Assembly (NCBI GenBank): GCA_016711225.1
Contig: JADJTK010000001.1
Location: 186,001 to 250,000 of the forward strand
From: Opitutaceae bacterium
Lineage (GTDB): Bacteria; Verrucomicrobiota; Verrucomicrobiia; Opitutales; Opitutaceae
Length of the DNA: 64,000 nt
Direction: 5' to 3'
Positions within the stretch are counted from its first letter, which is position 1. The number at the start of each line of letters is the position of its first letter. Below, piece after piece: positions 40,961-50,445 of the stretch. The translations under genes and the position numbers were made by a program. The notes under the pieces are model-generated. The model saw only the letters and a program-made list of their open reading frames with translations, searched no databases and was not told the DNA's origin.

Positions 40961-41389
40961 ATGAATATCCACCGTTTGCTTCTGCTCCTTCCCTTGTCCG
41001 CGGGCCTTCCGCTCGCGGCCGCCGACTTAGACGTGGTCCTGACGGGCTTCCGGCACACCGACGGCCAAGTGCTTGTCGGCGTCGCCACGGCGGCTGCGTC
41101 GTTTCCATCATCACCCCAGTTCAATACGACCGCTGTGATCGATGCATCGACGCGCACGGCGAAGGCGCATTTCACCGGGCTGCCGGCGGGGGCGGTGGCC
41201 GTCAGTGTGATCCACGACCGCAACCGCGACGGCAAACTTGGAACCAATTTCCTCGGGATCCCGACCGAGCCGGTCGGCGCCTCCAACAACGCCAAGGGGC
41301 GCATGGGGCCGCCGGCGTTTGCCGACGCGCAGATCGAGCTCAGGGACGGCACCAACGAGGTGCGTATCGTGATGGGCGCGGCGAAGTGA
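40961..41389 (+). CDS. Exported DUF2141 protein
   Basis: 142 residues with a signal peptide (L-L-L-L-P-L-S-A-G-L-P-L-A-A-A). The DUF2141 core is clear: V-I-H-D-R-N-R-D-G-K-L-G-T-N-F-L-G-I-P near residue 85 and S-N-N-A-K-G-R-M-G-P-P-A-F. The function of this periplasmic beta-sandwich family is unknown. It lies 10 bp before the DUF2269 gene. Confidence 0.85.
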   Translation: MNIHRLLLLLPLSAGLPLAAADLDVVLTGFRHTDGQVLVGVATAAASFPSSPQFNTTAVIDASTRTAKAHFTGLPAGAVAVSVIHDRNRDGKLGTNFLGIPTEPVGASNNAKGRMGPPAFADAQIELRDGTNEVRIVMGAAK

Positions 41390-41399
41390 GGAAGGTTTC

Positions 41400-41858
41400 A
41401 TGAATCCCGTTACGCTAGAGTTCCTCCACGTGCTCGGAGCCTGCCTTTTTGTGGGCAACAATGTGGTGACGCCGTTCTGGCGCTTCTTCGCCGAGCGCAC
41501 GCGCGACCCCCGGGTGATCGCCTACTCGCAGCGCCTGATCACGCTCACCGACATTGTCTTTACCGGCGGCGGGATCGCGCTGCTCATGCTCTCCGGCCAT
41601 ATCCAACTTGCCGACCGTCCGGAGCTCTGGGGCGAGGGTTGGTTCCTCTGGGCTTACGGCGCGTTCGTCCTATCCGGTGTGATCTGGCTGGCGGTGCTGC
41701 TGCCCATCCAGATCTCGCAGGCGCGCATGGCGCGCGGCTTCGCCGACGGGGGCGAGATTCCGTCGCGGTATTGGCGGTTGTCGTTTATCTGGTCGGTGGC
41801 CGGCTCGGCCGCCTCGGTGCTGCCGCTTGTAAGTCTCTATTTGATGGTCGTGAAATAG
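41400..41858 (+). CDS. DUF2269 membrane protein
   Basis: 152 residues and four membrane helices. The family start L-E-F-L-H-V-L-G-A-C-L-F-V-G-N, a conserved F-W-R-F-F and a Y-W-R-L-S-F-I-W before the last helix are present. The fold resembles CopD-like small membrane proteins. It follows the DUF2141 gene by 10 bp and is probably in the TetR-controlled operon. Confidence 0.82.
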   Translation: MNPVTLEFLHVLGACLFVGNNVVTPFWRFFAERTRDPRVIAYSQRLITLTDIVFTGGGIALLMLSGHIQLADRPELWGEGWFLWAYGAFVLSGVIWLAVLLPIQISQARMARGFADGGEIPSRYWRLSFIWSVAGSAASVLPLVSLYLMVVK

Positions 41859-41922
41859 GGTGGGCGGTGTCGACAACCTGTTGACTCAGGTGCGAGAGAA
41901 CGCGCTCAACGGGTTCGAGCGC

Positions 41923-41951
41923 GATGGCGGGCGTAAAGCCCGCCCACCATA
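41923..41951 (-). repeat. REP-like hairpin, GCGGGCTTTACGCCCGC family
   Basis: Minus strand: GGTGG head, then GCGGGC-TTTAC-GCCCGC. A related inverted pair is at 53048 and 53090. The remaining bases of 41859-42120 hold no gene. Confidence 0.7.
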
Positions 41952-42120
41952 GGAGGGCCCTCTCAATCATACTCAGAATCGCGACCTTCTCGGTGCGCCC
42001 GACCCGATCCTGTGGATATCCGGGCGCGCGGCCGACCGCGTTGTGGGCAACGCGGCCCACCAATGCACGGCTCACCGGGAACGGTTCGCCCTGCTGTCGA
42101 CTCCCGGTTGGCGCGGGAGG

Positions 42121-42768
42121 TCACCCCAGCTTGGCCAAGGCGCGTTGGTAGTTTTCAACGACCTGGTCGGGGTGCGCGGCGGTGGCGTGGAGGTCGCGTA
42201 GTCGGCCGTCGCTCAAACCGTAGATCCAGCCGTGCACGGCCACCTCTTGGCCGCGCGCCCAGGCGTCCTGTATCACGGTAGTTAGGCCCACGTTGGCGAC
42301 CTGTTCGATGACGTTGAGCTCGCAGAGGCGGTCGTAGCGGGCCGCGCCGGACTCGGTGAGCGCGGCCAGTCGCGGGGCGTGTTTCTCGCGCACATCCTGC
42401 ACATGGCGCAGCCAGTTGTCGGCCAGGCCCACCCGCTCGCGGCGCAATACCGCGCCCACGCCGCTGCATCCGTAGTGCCCGCACACGATGATGTGGCGCA
42501 CCCGCAGCAGGTCGACGGCGTACTGGATCACTGAGAGGCAGTTGAGGTCGGTGTGGGCCACGACGTTGGCGATGTTGCGGTGCACGAAGAGCTCGCCCGG
42601 AAGCAGGTCGACGATCTCGTTGGCGGGTACCCGGCTGTCGGAGCAGCCGATCCAGAGGTAGGTGGGCGCCTGTTGCCCGGCCAGCTTGCGAAAGAATTCG
42701 GGATCCTGCTCGTGGCGACGGCGCGACCACTCGCGGTTGTTGGAGAAGAGGGTTTCGAGCGAGGACAT
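42121..42768 (-). CDS. can: Beta-class carbonic anhydrase
   Basis: 215 residues. Zinc ligands and the Asp-Arg dyad are all present: C42, D44 and R46 in G-C-S-D-S-R-V-P, and H98 and C101 in C-G-H-Y-G-C-S-G-V. It interconverts CO2 and bicarbonate in the cytosol. The length is standard. The ATG at 42768 starts the conserved N-terminal helix. Divergent from the exported protein at 43000. Confidence 0.95.
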   Translation of the reverse strand: MSSLETLFSNNREWSRRRHEQDPEFFRKLAGQQAPTYLWIGCSDSRVPANEIVDLLPGELFVHRNIANVVAHTDLNCLSVIQYAVDLLRVRHIIVCGHYGCSGVGAVLRRERVGLADNWLRHVQDVREKHAPRLAALTESGAARYDRLCELNVIEQVANVGLTTVIQDAWARGQEVAVHGWIYGLSDGRLRDLHATAAHPDQVVENYQRALAKLG

Positions 42769-42999
42769 GTGGGCGGCAGAGAACGCGGAACCTCGCGCCG
42801 CGCGAGCGCAAAGCGGCGCATGAAGCCGGGACTCGCGCGCCCCATCCGGCTCGGCGTGCCCCGGAAGACATCCGTCCGGGCGGTCCGAGCGGGCGGCAGG
42901 TGGTTGACGCCGGCGAAGGAGGAAGGAGCTGGCGGAAGCGCGAGTCCTCGGCATCTTCGGAATCGGTTCGCTGTCTCCCACGGCGAAACGCCCGTCCCC

Positions 43000-43881
43000 A
43001 TGAAGGTCTCTCGCAATACGGATCCACGAAGGCTGGCGTCCCGCACAACCGTTCTGGTCGCCCTTCTCGGCCTCGCCGCGATGCTGACTCCGCTGCAGGC
43101 GGGCAAGGAGTCGACGGTGCAGCCGCTTGATCAGACCACCGTTGCCGTGACCGATTTCACCGAGGCCGGGCGGCTGCAGCCCATCCCCTCCGTACAGGCG
43201 CCAATCTATTACGTGGGCGTCAACGCCGGGCTGCGCAATTATCTGGGCGCGGCGATCGCCGGTGATACGCCACCGGAAGAGAAGGTCATGTTGCGGGTGA
43301 TCGCGCAGGTACTGGCGGAGCAGGGGTATCGGCCGGCCGATGCCAAACATCCGGCTACACAAGTCATCGTCTGTTCGTGGGGCACGCTGGGGGTGGGGGG
43401 CCTGGGTGCCGACCTCGGCCCGGGGCCTGCGCTTGGCTTTTTGGGCGGAGGGAAGATGGGGTTGGGCAGCGAGATCCAAAAGGTCCCCGGTCACATTGAT
43501 TTCGAGACGGTGCTCGCCCGCCGCTTTCGCAGCGGCCAGGCGGAGACGGTCCTGCATCTCTCGCACAGCAATCTCTATGGCGTGCTGCTTCGCGCCTACG
43601 ACCTGCCGGCAGCGAGCGAGGGGAAGATTGTCCAACTCTGGGAAACCCGGCTGGCCTGCCCCACTCCCCGCACGGATTTCGCGGCGCTGCCGCAGCTGGT
43701 CGTCTCCGGTCGGAGGGCGATCGGCCGGGAGACGGAACTGCCGGTGGTCGCCAACATGGCGCGCACCCGCGAGGCCTGGGTGGAGCTGCCGGAGGCACAG
43801 GTGATCGAATACCTCGACGCGACCGAACTGACCAAGGCGCGGCAGAACCTGCCCGCGAGGGCCAGCGGGCCGAAGAAGTAG
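43000..43881 (+). CDS. Exported protein of unknown function
   Basis: 293 residues with a signal peptide (L-V-A-L-L-G-L-A-A-M-L-T-P-L-Q-A). The mature part starts with Q-P-L-D-Q-T-T-V-A-V-T-D-F and has a glycine-rich stretch, G-V-G-G-L-G-A-D-L-G. The N-x-x-Y-G-V-L-L-R-A-Y-D and L-W-E-T-R-L-A-C-P lines recall the DUF4136-like lipoprotein fold, but this is weak. No lipobox. Confidence 0.6.
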   Translation: MKVSRNTDPRRLASRTTVLVALLGLAAMLTPLQAGKESTVQPLDQTTVAVTDFTEAGRLQPIPSVQAPIYYVGVNAGLRNYLGAAIAGDTPPEEKVMLRVIAQVLAEQGYRPADAKHPATQVIVCSWGTLGVGGLGADLGPGPALGFLGGGKMGLGSEIQKVPGHIDFETVLARRFRSGQAETVLHLSHSNLYGVLLRAYDLPAASEGKIVQLWETRLACPTPRTDFAALPQLVVSGRRAIGRETELPVVANMARTREAWVELPEAQVIEYLDATELTKARQNLPARASGPKK

Positions 43882-43981
43882 GGTCGGGGCGGCCTCGGGG
43901 AGCCGTCGCGGTGGTGGTGGGGCCGGCGATCCCGGCATTCCGGGCTGGCCGCGCGCCGAGCTTGCCGGAACGCTGGCGCCG

Positions 43982-44725
43982 ATGAGCAAGACTTCGCAGC
44001 CGCGCGGCCCGGCGCTTCCCGCACGCGAGACCGATCTCTACGCGCCGGTGCGTGCATTCCTTGTGGCTCAGGGTTTCAAGGTGCGCGCGGAGGTGCGGGG
44101 TTGCGATGTGGCGGCGGAGAAGGGCGAGCACGTGGTCGTGGTGGAGTTGAAACTTGGTTTCACGCTCGACTTGCTGCTGCAGGGGGTGAAGCGGCAACGG
44201 GTGGCTGATCTGGTCTATCTGGCGGTGCCCCGGCCGGCGAAGGCGGCACACGAGGCGCGGTTGCGCGAGAACCTGCCGCTGCTGCGGCGGCTCGAGCTGG
44301 GGCTGCTCGTGGTGGACTTCCGCAACGAGCCACCGGTGATCGACGTGGCGTTGCAGCCCGTGCCTTTCGAGCGCCGGCGCGACGGGAAAGGGCGGAAGGC
44401 GTTGCTGCGCGAACTCGCGCTGCGCTCGGGCGACGACAACACCGGCGGCAGCACGCGCCGCTCGCTGGTGACCGCCTACCGCGAGAATGCTCTGCTCATC
44501 GCCGCTGCGCTCGTACGGTTTGGTCCGCTCGCGCCGCGGCAACTGCGCGCGGTGGGGACAGGCGCGAAGACGCTCTCGATCTTGCATGGTAACGTCTACG
44601 GCTGGTTCGAGCGGCTGGACCGCGCGCTTTACCGGGTGAAGCCGGCCGGCGAGACGGCGCTGCAGACCTATGCGGCGGTGGTGGCGCGGATCGGCGCGCA
44701 GTTGCCCGCACAGTTACCGGATTGA
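43982..44725 (+). CDS. DUF2161 protein (PD-(D/E)xK nuclease-like)
   Basis: 247 residues. E-T-D-L-Y-A-P-V-R-A-F-L, then G-C-D-V-A-A and V-V-V-E-L-K-L-G-F give a D...E-x-K restriction-fold site. L-L-L-Q-G-V-K-R-Q and the C-terminal Y-G-W-F-E-R are family features. Its activity is untested; it may be a nuclease or a degenerate fold. Lies 100 bp after the exported protein. Confidence 0.75.
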   Translation: MSKTSQPRGPALPARETDLYAPVRAFLVAQGFKVRAEVRGCDVAAEKGEHVVVVELKLGFTLDLLLQGVKRQRVADLVYLAVPRPAKAAHEARLRENLPLLRRLELGLLVVDFRNEPPVIDVALQPVPFERRRDGKGRKALLRELALRSGDDNTGGSTRRSLVTAYRENALLIAAALVRFGPLAPRQLRAVGTGAKTLSILHGNVYGWFERLDRALYRVKPAGETALQTYAAVVARIGAQLPAQLPD

Positions 44726-45165
44726 AGGGGCCGGGAGTCGTTCAACCCAAATTCCGCAGCCGACAGAAGGTAACGAAGAGAACAAAGGAAACTGGGGGAG
44801 CGCCGGGCATCGATCCCGACGTTCTTGCGAACGTCGCTACGAGAGGGCGGCGCCAGGCGGCGCCGGGCGGGCGGCGGCAAGCACCGCCCCTACGGGATAG
44901 GAGACGGCGAGGGCGTGGTGGTTGCGGGCGTAGGATCCCGGCGGAGGGTTTGGGCGATGCAAGCACCGCGGCATGGGCGTCGCAAGCGGCGCCCCGACTA
45001 GAAGAGACTGCGCAGGCGCGCCGTCGCTGTGGTGCTCGCGCTGGCACGTCATTAGCAGGTGGATCGCCGGAACAGGCCCGATCCGAAATACAGGCATTCC
45101 CCGAGGGGGGCGTCCGTTGAGAGGCCGGATGATCCCGCCATGCTTGCTGTCGGAGGATCCCCGCC
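44726..45165. other. 440-bp intergenic region with one REP-like hairpin
   Basis: Apart from the GACGTTC-TTGC-GAACGTC hairpin at 44818-44842, no gene or strong structure is visible. Confidence 0.5.
44818..44842 (-). repeat. REP-like hairpin, GACGTTC-arm family (best copy)
   Basis: Minus strand GTAGC head, perfect arms GACGTTC and GAACGTC, loop GCAA. Compare 8187, 38629 and 39607. Confidence 0.75.
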
Positions 45166-47079
45166 GTGTATCGATTGCCCCTGCGAACCATCGGTCTGGT
45201 AGCAGCGCTCGCGCTGACGCTGGTCGTCGTCGGCGAGGAGGTCACCCGTCTGCAGCAAGTAACCGATGAGCTCGCGACCCTGCAGACGGTGGTCGAGAAG
45301 CTGCCTTCAGGCCGCGAGCGCAAGAAGTTGGAGGAGCGCCGCGCCCTGCTCGAGCGGGAGCGCGACCTCCTGCGCAAGCGGCAGTTGTTGGAGGCCAAGG
45401 AACAGGCCATCGATCAGCGCCAGGACAATAATCCGGCCGCCCGTCTCCAGACCCTGGTGCGCACCCTTGAAGCGCATACCCAACCGCTCCAGACCCGACT
45501 GGCGACCCTCAATGATCGCTTGCGCACCGCCGCTTCCCAGCGCGACGACCTCAGGGCGGCGCGTCGGCGGCTGGCGGCCGCCGGCGGGGAGGCGCGCGAC
45601 CCCCGCCCGGGAGCGCTGGACGAACAGTTGCTCACCGTGGGGGAGGAGCTCGACTCCCTCCAATTGCAGCGCGAGGCGGTGGGCTGCGGGCTGGCCATTG
45701 CCCGCGAACTGGAAGCCATTGCGCTGCGGCAACGCGACGAACCGGTGTCTCCGCCGCTCAATCTCGGAAGATGGTGGGAGCGGCGCCGCGAGTTGCAGGG
45801 GCGGGCCGCCCGCCTGGCCGCGACCGAGGAAACCGCTGCCGCCGTAAGCGAACGGCTGGCGACCGCCCGCGAGGCGTTGGCTTTGGCCAACGAGAAGCTC
45901 GCCGGCATCGACGACGAGATCGCCCTGCTGGCCCCGCAGACCGGCTTCTTCCGCTCCACTCCGGGCGTCGACCGTTTGTTGGCCGCGGCGCATCGCGACA
46001 AGGCTGCGCTGTCCGCGAGGGTGCCGTTTCTGGTGGCCCAACAGGGCGCCCTCGAGGAGGAGGCGGCGGCCATCGACCAACATCGCGAGCTGCTGCGCGC
46101 CGCGAGCGCGTGGCTGGCCGATCGGCAGCAGCAATATACCCGGCGCTTCGCGCGTTGGCTCGTCTGGCCGTTGGCCGCGGCGGTGGCGGTGGTGCTGCTC
46201 TTTGCCGCCGGCGATCGGGTGGCGCTGCCGCGCCTCTACACCAAGGAGATGCTGGTGAGCGCGCGGCGGGTGAACCGCTACCTCGCGGTCGGGGTGCTGC
46301 TGGTCGTGCTCGCGGGCTTCTTCTTTGAGGACCTGCGCATGCTGGCCACTACGCTCGGGATTGTCAGCGCCGCGCTGGTCATCGCGTTGCAGGACGTCTT
46401 CGCGTCGCTGGCGGGCTGGTTCGGCATCGTCGTGAGCGGCAAGATTCACGTAGGCGACCGGGTGGAGATCGACGGAGTGAAGGGTGATGTGCTCGAGCTC
46501 CAGCTTTTCCGTACCACGTTGAACGAGCTCGCCGGAGAGTTGCACCTCGACCACCCCACGGGACGGATCGTGTCCCTCCCCAACAGTTTCATCTTCCGCC
46601 ATCGCGTGTACAACGCCACCCACGGGCATCGCTGGGTGTGGCTGCGCACCGACATCACGGTCACCTACGAGACCCCGCTGGCCGAAGCCACGACGGTGAT
46701 TCGCAAGGCGCTGGAGGAAACTTCGGCCGAGGCTTTCGCGGAGGCCCGCCGCGAGGTCGGAAGCATGGAGGCGCGGTATGGTCGCGCCGATGCCGTGTAC
46801 GAGCCGAAGCTCTATTGCACGATCGGTGACAGCGGGGTGGTTTTCACGCTGGTGACCATCGCCGATTACCGGGGCAAATCGACCATGCGCACCAAGTTGC
46901 ACGGCCGCATCCTCGCCGACTTTGCCCGCGACCCGCGACTGCAGCTCGCCTACCCGACGCATCGCGAGATCTTCACCAGCGAAAGCGCCACGAAAGCCGA
47001 ACACGGAGTGGGTGCGGCGCCGGTGGGCGAGCCGCCGGGGCCGGTTCGTTTGTCCGCGTGGCCGGGCTCGGCAAACTAG
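45166..47079 (+). CDS. MscS-family mechanosensitive channel with long N-terminal coiled coil
   Basis: 637 residues from a GTG at 45166 preceded by GGAGG. An N-terminal hydrophobic segment (signal or anchor) is followed by about 290 residues of charged heptad-like coiled coil (about 25-320). Three membrane helices follow: about 331-349, 372-390 and the pore helix 394-425 (T-T-L-G-I-V-S-A-A-L-V-I-A-L-Q-D). The MscS beta domain continues with K-I-H-V-G-D-R-V-E-I-D-G and G-R-I-V-S-L-P-N-S-F-I-F. The large periplasmic-type coiled coil is like that of MscK-type relatives. Confidence 0.85.
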   Translation: MYRLPLRTIGLVAALALTLVVVGEEVTRLQQVTDELATLQTVVEKLPSGRERKKLEERRALLERERDLLRKRQLLEAKEQAIDQRQDNNPAARLQTLVRTLEAHTQPLQTRLATLNDRLRTAASQRDDLRAARRRLAAAGGEARDPRPGALDEQLLTVGEELDSLQLQREAVGCGLAIARELEAIALRQRDEPVSPPLNLGRWWERRRELQGRAARLAATEETAAAVSERLATAREALALANEKLAGIDDEIALLAPQTGFFRSTPGVDRLLAAAHRDKAALSARVPFLVAQQGALEEEAAAIDQHRELLRAASAWLADRQQQYTRRFARWLVWPLAAAVAVVLLFAAGDRVALPRLYTKEMLVSARRVNRYLAVGVLLVVLAGFFFEDLRMLATTLGIVSAALVIALQDVFASLAGWFGIVVSGKIHVGDRVEIDGVKGDVLELQLFRTTLNELAGELHLDHPTGRIVSLPNSFIFRHRVYNATHGHRWVWLRTDITVTYETPLAEATTVIRKALEETSAEAFAEARREVGSMEARYGRADAVYEPKLYCTIGDSGVVFTLVTIADYRGKSTMRTKLHGRILADFARDPRLQLAYPTHREIFTSESATKAEHGVGAAPVGEPPGPVRLSAWPGSAN

Positions 47080-47111
47080 CCGATTCCCGCACCCCACAGG
47101 GAATCGGATTC

Positions 47112-47222
47112 ATGCCTCTTGTATCCATTCGTCATCATGCCGGCACCGGCCATACCGCGAAACTTGCCCAGGCCGCCGCCCTGCACCGCCTCACTGACGG
47201 TTCGAGCGGAGAAGTCGGTTGA
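47112..47222 (+). pseudogene. Possible N-terminal remnant of a flavodoxin/NADPH-dependent FMN reductase
   Basis: A 36-codon frame reads A-G-T-G-H-T-A-K-L-A-Q-A-A after a short strand. This resembles the FMN phosphate loop S-G-T-G-H-T-x-K-L-A-E of flavodoxin-fold proteins, but the rest of the domain is absent. It could be a chance match. Confidence 0.25.
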
Positions 47223-47411
47223 TCTTCTCCGGCAGGGGCAGCCGGCTGGCTAGGTCGGCGAGGCGGGCGTCGATGGGCAGCCCGCGGTTCCGGTAGGGCA
47301 GAGTTGGGGCCATGGGAACGAGGGCGCCGCTACCGGGCCGTTGAGAGCTACGGTGCGGAATGGGGTGATCAAGTCGGGCCCGCTGTATTCTCGGGGTTCC
47401 GGGTGACCTCA

Positions 47412-48395
47412 TCACGCGATCTTCAGGTCGTCGAGGGCGCGGCTGAGCCGGTCGTGGAGTTCGCGCACAGACTCGGCCGCGGGATGCACGGCGCCCCGGC
47501 CGAGGGTCTCGACATAACGGCAGGAGGCGAACGGCGCCGCCGTTTCCTCGTAGCGGCGTACCCAGGCTTGCCGGTCGGGCAGGCGCGCCGGGTTCACCGG
47601 CCAGACTCCGGGGCGGGGACGCAGATGCTCGCCGAGGCCGATGCGCCAAGGTTTGGGGCTCACCCGTGCTCGGAAGCAATGCTGGTTGTGGCACATCGCC
47701 GCGTACACGGGGTCGGCGCCCAGTTCTGCGAAACAGCGGGCCACCGCCGGGTCGCGGGCGTCGAAGGTGCGGTGGAGGGCGAGCAGGCGGAAGCCCGCCG
47801 GCGTGCGATAGAGGCGCAGAAGCCAGTCGGGATTCCTGGCCATGAAGGCCCCGATACGGGCTCGCGCGCACCGCTCGGGGCCGCCGCACCAGCCCACGAA
47901 AGCCTTCCGCATGGCGGAGGCCAGCGGCCGGGCGAGCAGCAGGGCCAGTAGCGCCGCCACCGCGCCGAGGGTGCCGGAGCGTAACCACAGCCCGAGGCCG
48001 AGCGCTGCGGTGAGCAGCAGGCAGGCGTAGGTCAACACGACCCGGCCGCCCAGAGGTCTGGCGAAATCGACGTCGGCGAAGAGCACGTCCGGGGTGTTTA
48101 GGCAATGGGCACCATACGAGTTGCGCGTGATCACCGCCGCGCCATGGCGGGCGAGGATCTCCTCGCGGATGGGCACGCCTGCGGCGCCGTTGTAGCCGAC
48201 CTTCGGTTCGCGGCGGGCGAGTGGCTCGCCGGCGACGACGAGGCGGAAAACCTCCTGGGCACGCGCATGCGCCATGCGTTCGGCGTCGGCCTGGCTGGTT
48301 TGCGACCAACCGAAGCGGCGCACGGTCACCTGGCGACGACCTCGGGTGCGGTCCTGGTGGAGGCGCGCTTCGGCCCAGTATTCGGGAACAATCAT
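47412..48395 (-). CDS. Membrane protein of unknown function
   Basis: 327 residues from the ATG at 48395. The N-terminal part begins I-V-P-E-Y-W-A-E-A-R and has R-R-F-G-W-S-Q-T-S followed by A-E-x-M-A. The middle has two helices around 135-180 (L-T-Y-A-C-L-L-L-T-A-A-L). The soluble end has R-L-Y-R-T-P-A-G-F-R-L-L-A-L-H-R-T-F and C-H-N-Q-H-C-F-R-A-R-V-S-P-K-P-W-R-I. I do not know the family; the C-terminal part looks conserved and cytosolic. A longer frame on this strand is a GC artefact. Confidence 0.68.
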   Translation of the reverse strand: MIVPEYWAEARLHQDRTRGRRQVTVRRFGWSQTSQADAERMAHARAQEVFRLVVAGEPLARREPKVGYNGAAGVPIREEILARHGAAVITRNSYGAHCLNTPDVLFADVDFARPLGGRVVLTYACLLLTAALGLGLWLRSGTLGAVAALLALLLARPLASAMRKAFVGWCGGPERCARARIGAFMARNPDWLLRLYRTPAGFRLLALHRTFDARDPAVARCFAELGADPVYAAMCHNQHCFRARVSPKPWRIGLGEHLRPRPGVWPVNPARLPDRQAWVRRYEETAAPFASCRYVETLGRGAVHPAAESVRELHDRLSRALDDLKIA

Positions 48396-48583
48396 TGGGG
48401 AAAGGCGGAGCGCACCCTGCGGCGCGCCCACCGCCGAGGCTGGAAACTTCTTCGTAAGCGGTCAAGGGGGACGCGGGCGGCGTGCTGGCCGGGGCCGACC
48501 GGCGCGCGGAGGGAGGCGGCAGTCCGCGCGTCGCGCCGATTCGGATCGACGCGCGCGCCATCCTCGCTGAAGAAACAAGGGCG

Positions 48584-48964
48584 ATGAACGCGAAGGTCCT
48601 TTTGGTCGACGATGATCCTGCCGTGCTGGCGTTTCTGGCCGCCGCGTTGGAGCGCTTCCGTTTCGAGGTGACAGCGGTCGAGTCGGCGGAGGCCGGACTG
48701 GAGTGCCTGGGGTGCCAGGGTTTTGATCTGGTCATCACCGATTTCCGGTTGCCCCGGCTCGCCGGCGACGCCGTCGTCAAGGCGGTGCGGGCCCTGAGGC
48801 GGGAGATCCCGGTGATCGTGATCACGGGGCTGCTCGATGAGTTGCCGATGTGGTTACGCTCGGGTCCGGAGGCCGTGCGGGTGGTGGCCAAGCCGATCCC
48901 GCTGGGCCTGCTCCAGCGCGAAGTCGCCGCGGCGCTGCGCCTGCCGGCCGCAGGGCCCGGTTGA
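48584..48964 (+). CDS. Stand-alone response-regulator receiver domain
   Basis: 126 residues, receiver only. Acidic pocket D-D-D near residue 10, phosphoacceptor D53 in I-T-D-F-R-L-P, T81 and K103 in V-A-K-P-I-P. No output domain, so it probably acts by protein contact. No kinase is adjacent. Confidence 0.88.
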   Translation: MNAKVLLVDDDPAVLAFLAAALERFRFEVTAVESAEAGLECLGCQGFDLVITDFRLPRLAGDAVVKAVRALRREIPVIVITGLLDELPMWLRSGPEAVRVVAKPIPLGLLQREVAAALRLPAAGPG

Positions 48965-49035
48965 GCGCAGGAGTGGCGCTGGGGCCTCTCTCGCCCCAGG
49001 CCGATGAAGGCGGCGGCGGGGTGTTCCAGGGATGC

Positions 49036-49338
49036 TCAGGGCGCAGCGGGTGCGGCCGGCGACGGAGGCAGACCGAGAATCCGCCGGCAGAGCGCTTCGC
49101 CGCGGTTGAACTCACGGCAGGTAAGCGGACGGATCTCGTAGATGGTGCAGAGCCGCGTGACGGGATCCAGGGCGACACAGGCGCCGTCGCCGTGCTGGTC
49201 CATGCAGCGCGCGCCGTCATGCTCGACCACGAGCGCTTCCGGCACCGAGTCGCCCGGACGCAGCTCAACGACCAAGTGGCAGCAACGCCCGCAGCCGGCG
49301 CAGAGGGGAAGATCGGGATGGGTGGTGATGTGCTCCAC
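49036..49338 (-). CDS. YkgJ-family cysteine-cluster protein
   Basis: About 100 residues if started at the GTG at 49338; the frame is open to 49512. Cysteines occur as C-A-G-C-G-R-C-C near the start, then D-G-A-R-C, G-A-C-V-A-L-D, L-C-T-I-Y-E-I-R-P-L-T-C-R-E-F-N. This is the UPF0153/YkgJ signature, proposed to bind zinc or an Fe-S cluster. Role unknown. Confidence 0.8.
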   Translation of the reverse strand: MEHITTHPDLPLCAGCGRCCHLVVELRPGDSVPEALVVEHDGARCMDQHGDGACVALDPVTRLCTIYEIRPLTCREFNRGEALCRRILGLPPSPAAPAAP

Positions 49339-49548
49339 CTCGGGCGGATTTGGGGCGCGTGGCGAACCTATTGATCGGGGCCCGGAATCCTGGCAGAGGT
49401 GAACCGAGCCCAACCCAACCAGCCCCGACGCGGCCGCGGTTGCGATCGCGCGGCGGTACGCCCCTTCGCCAGCCGCGCGCGATGCCAGCAGGACCAATAC
49501 AGAGCGGGGCACTCCCCCGGCGGCGAGAGGCGGTGTTCGCCGGGGTGG

Positions 49549-49716
49549 TCAGCGCTTTTGGAGCGACCGCAGGTATTGCACCAACTCGGCGAGCTCCGCG
49601 TCGTTCAGCCGATCCTTGCAGGCGACCATCAGTTGCTTGCCGGGGGCTTTCTTGATCGTGACGGCGGCGCGAAACCTTAGGCCTTTTCCGGTCTGGCTGG
49701 TGCACGTAGACAGGGG
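49549..49716 (-). pseudogene. Possible remnant of a c-type cytochrome
   Basis: The last about 30 codons read L-M-V-A-C-K-D-R-L-N-D-A-E-L-A-E-L-V-Q-Y-L-R-S-L, which fits the methionine ligand and last helix of small cytochromes c. A Q-T-G-K-G-L stretch lies upstream, but no intact C-x-x-C-H is in frame. It may be a frameshifted gene or a decayed one. Confidence 0.3.
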
Positions 49717-49959
49717 CCGGCCGGTCCCCACTGGCCCGGCGCCGCGAGAATCTCCGCGAGTGGTCGGGCCTGGCCGCGCGCGCCGGGTGCCGGCGCGCCC
49801 CGGCGTCGGAGCGGCGGTGGTGGTTCCCTGTCCCCGATTTTCGGCCACCACGCGCGGTCTAGGCTCGCCTTCGGGCGGGTTTTTCGCCGATAAAACCATC
49901 ACGCGCCCGCGGCGATACCCGCTCCGGATGCGAGTAAACTCAAAGAAAGCACTACAATC

Positions 49960-50103
49960 ATGGGCGACAAGTCACCGAAATCCACGCAAAAGAAGGCGAC
50001 GCAGAAGCAGACGATCACCGACGGCGCGAACAAGAAGAAGCAGGCGCTCGTCACGGCCCAGCAGGCGACCAAGGCGAAGGCCGCCGCCACCAAGAAGAAG
50101 TAG
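49960..50103 (+). CDS. Tiny lysine-rich protein (47 residues)
   Basis: M-G-D-K-S-P-K-S-T-Q-K-K, then a Gln/Ala/Lys-rich body ending in A-T-K-K-K. No hydrophobic core. It resembles the two tiny basic proteins at 50221 and 51050. Such proteins could bind nucleic acid; this is inference from charge. Confidence 0.6.
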   Translation: MGDKSPKSTQKKATQKQTITDGANKKKQALVTAQQATKAKAAATKKK

Positions 50104-50220
50104 GGCATCCGCCGTGACCCGGCCGGAACGGCCCGCGGATTGCGGGTGCGCCGGGCCGGGGTCACCCCCGTCTCTGTCATAGTTTCCCTCCGACAACCTC
50201 CACGAACCAACACCACGACC

Positions 50221-50322
50221 ATGGGCAAAACCCAAGACGCCAAGAAGCAGACCAAGAAGCAGCCGCAGAAGACGCAGGCGGAGAAGAAGGCCGCCAAGCG
50301 CGACAAGAAAGCCGGTCGCTGA
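50221..50322 (+). CDS. Tiny lysine-rich protein (33 residues)
   Basis: M-G-K-T-Q-D-A-K-K-Q-T-K-K-Q-P-Q-K-T-Q, ending K-K-A-G-R. Almost half of the residues are Lys, Gln or Arg. It follows the 47-residue protein by 117 bp on the same strand. Confidence 0.6.
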   Translation: MGKTQDAKKQTKKQPQKTQAEKKAAKRDKKAGR

Positions 50323-50445
50323 GTCCTCGGCCTGAGCCGATTGCGGATCACGCCGCCGCGTCCCCCCATCGAGGGAGGGCGCGGCGTTTTTGCTGCGGCG
50401 GCGGGGCTGCTGGCTTGGCCGGTTTCGGGCGGGAGAGCAACCGGT

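Noticed and set aside
47191..48891. 566-codon minus-strand frame
   Set aside because: Overlaps the better-supported membrane protein (47412-48395) and the receiver-domain gene; R/P-rich with no features.
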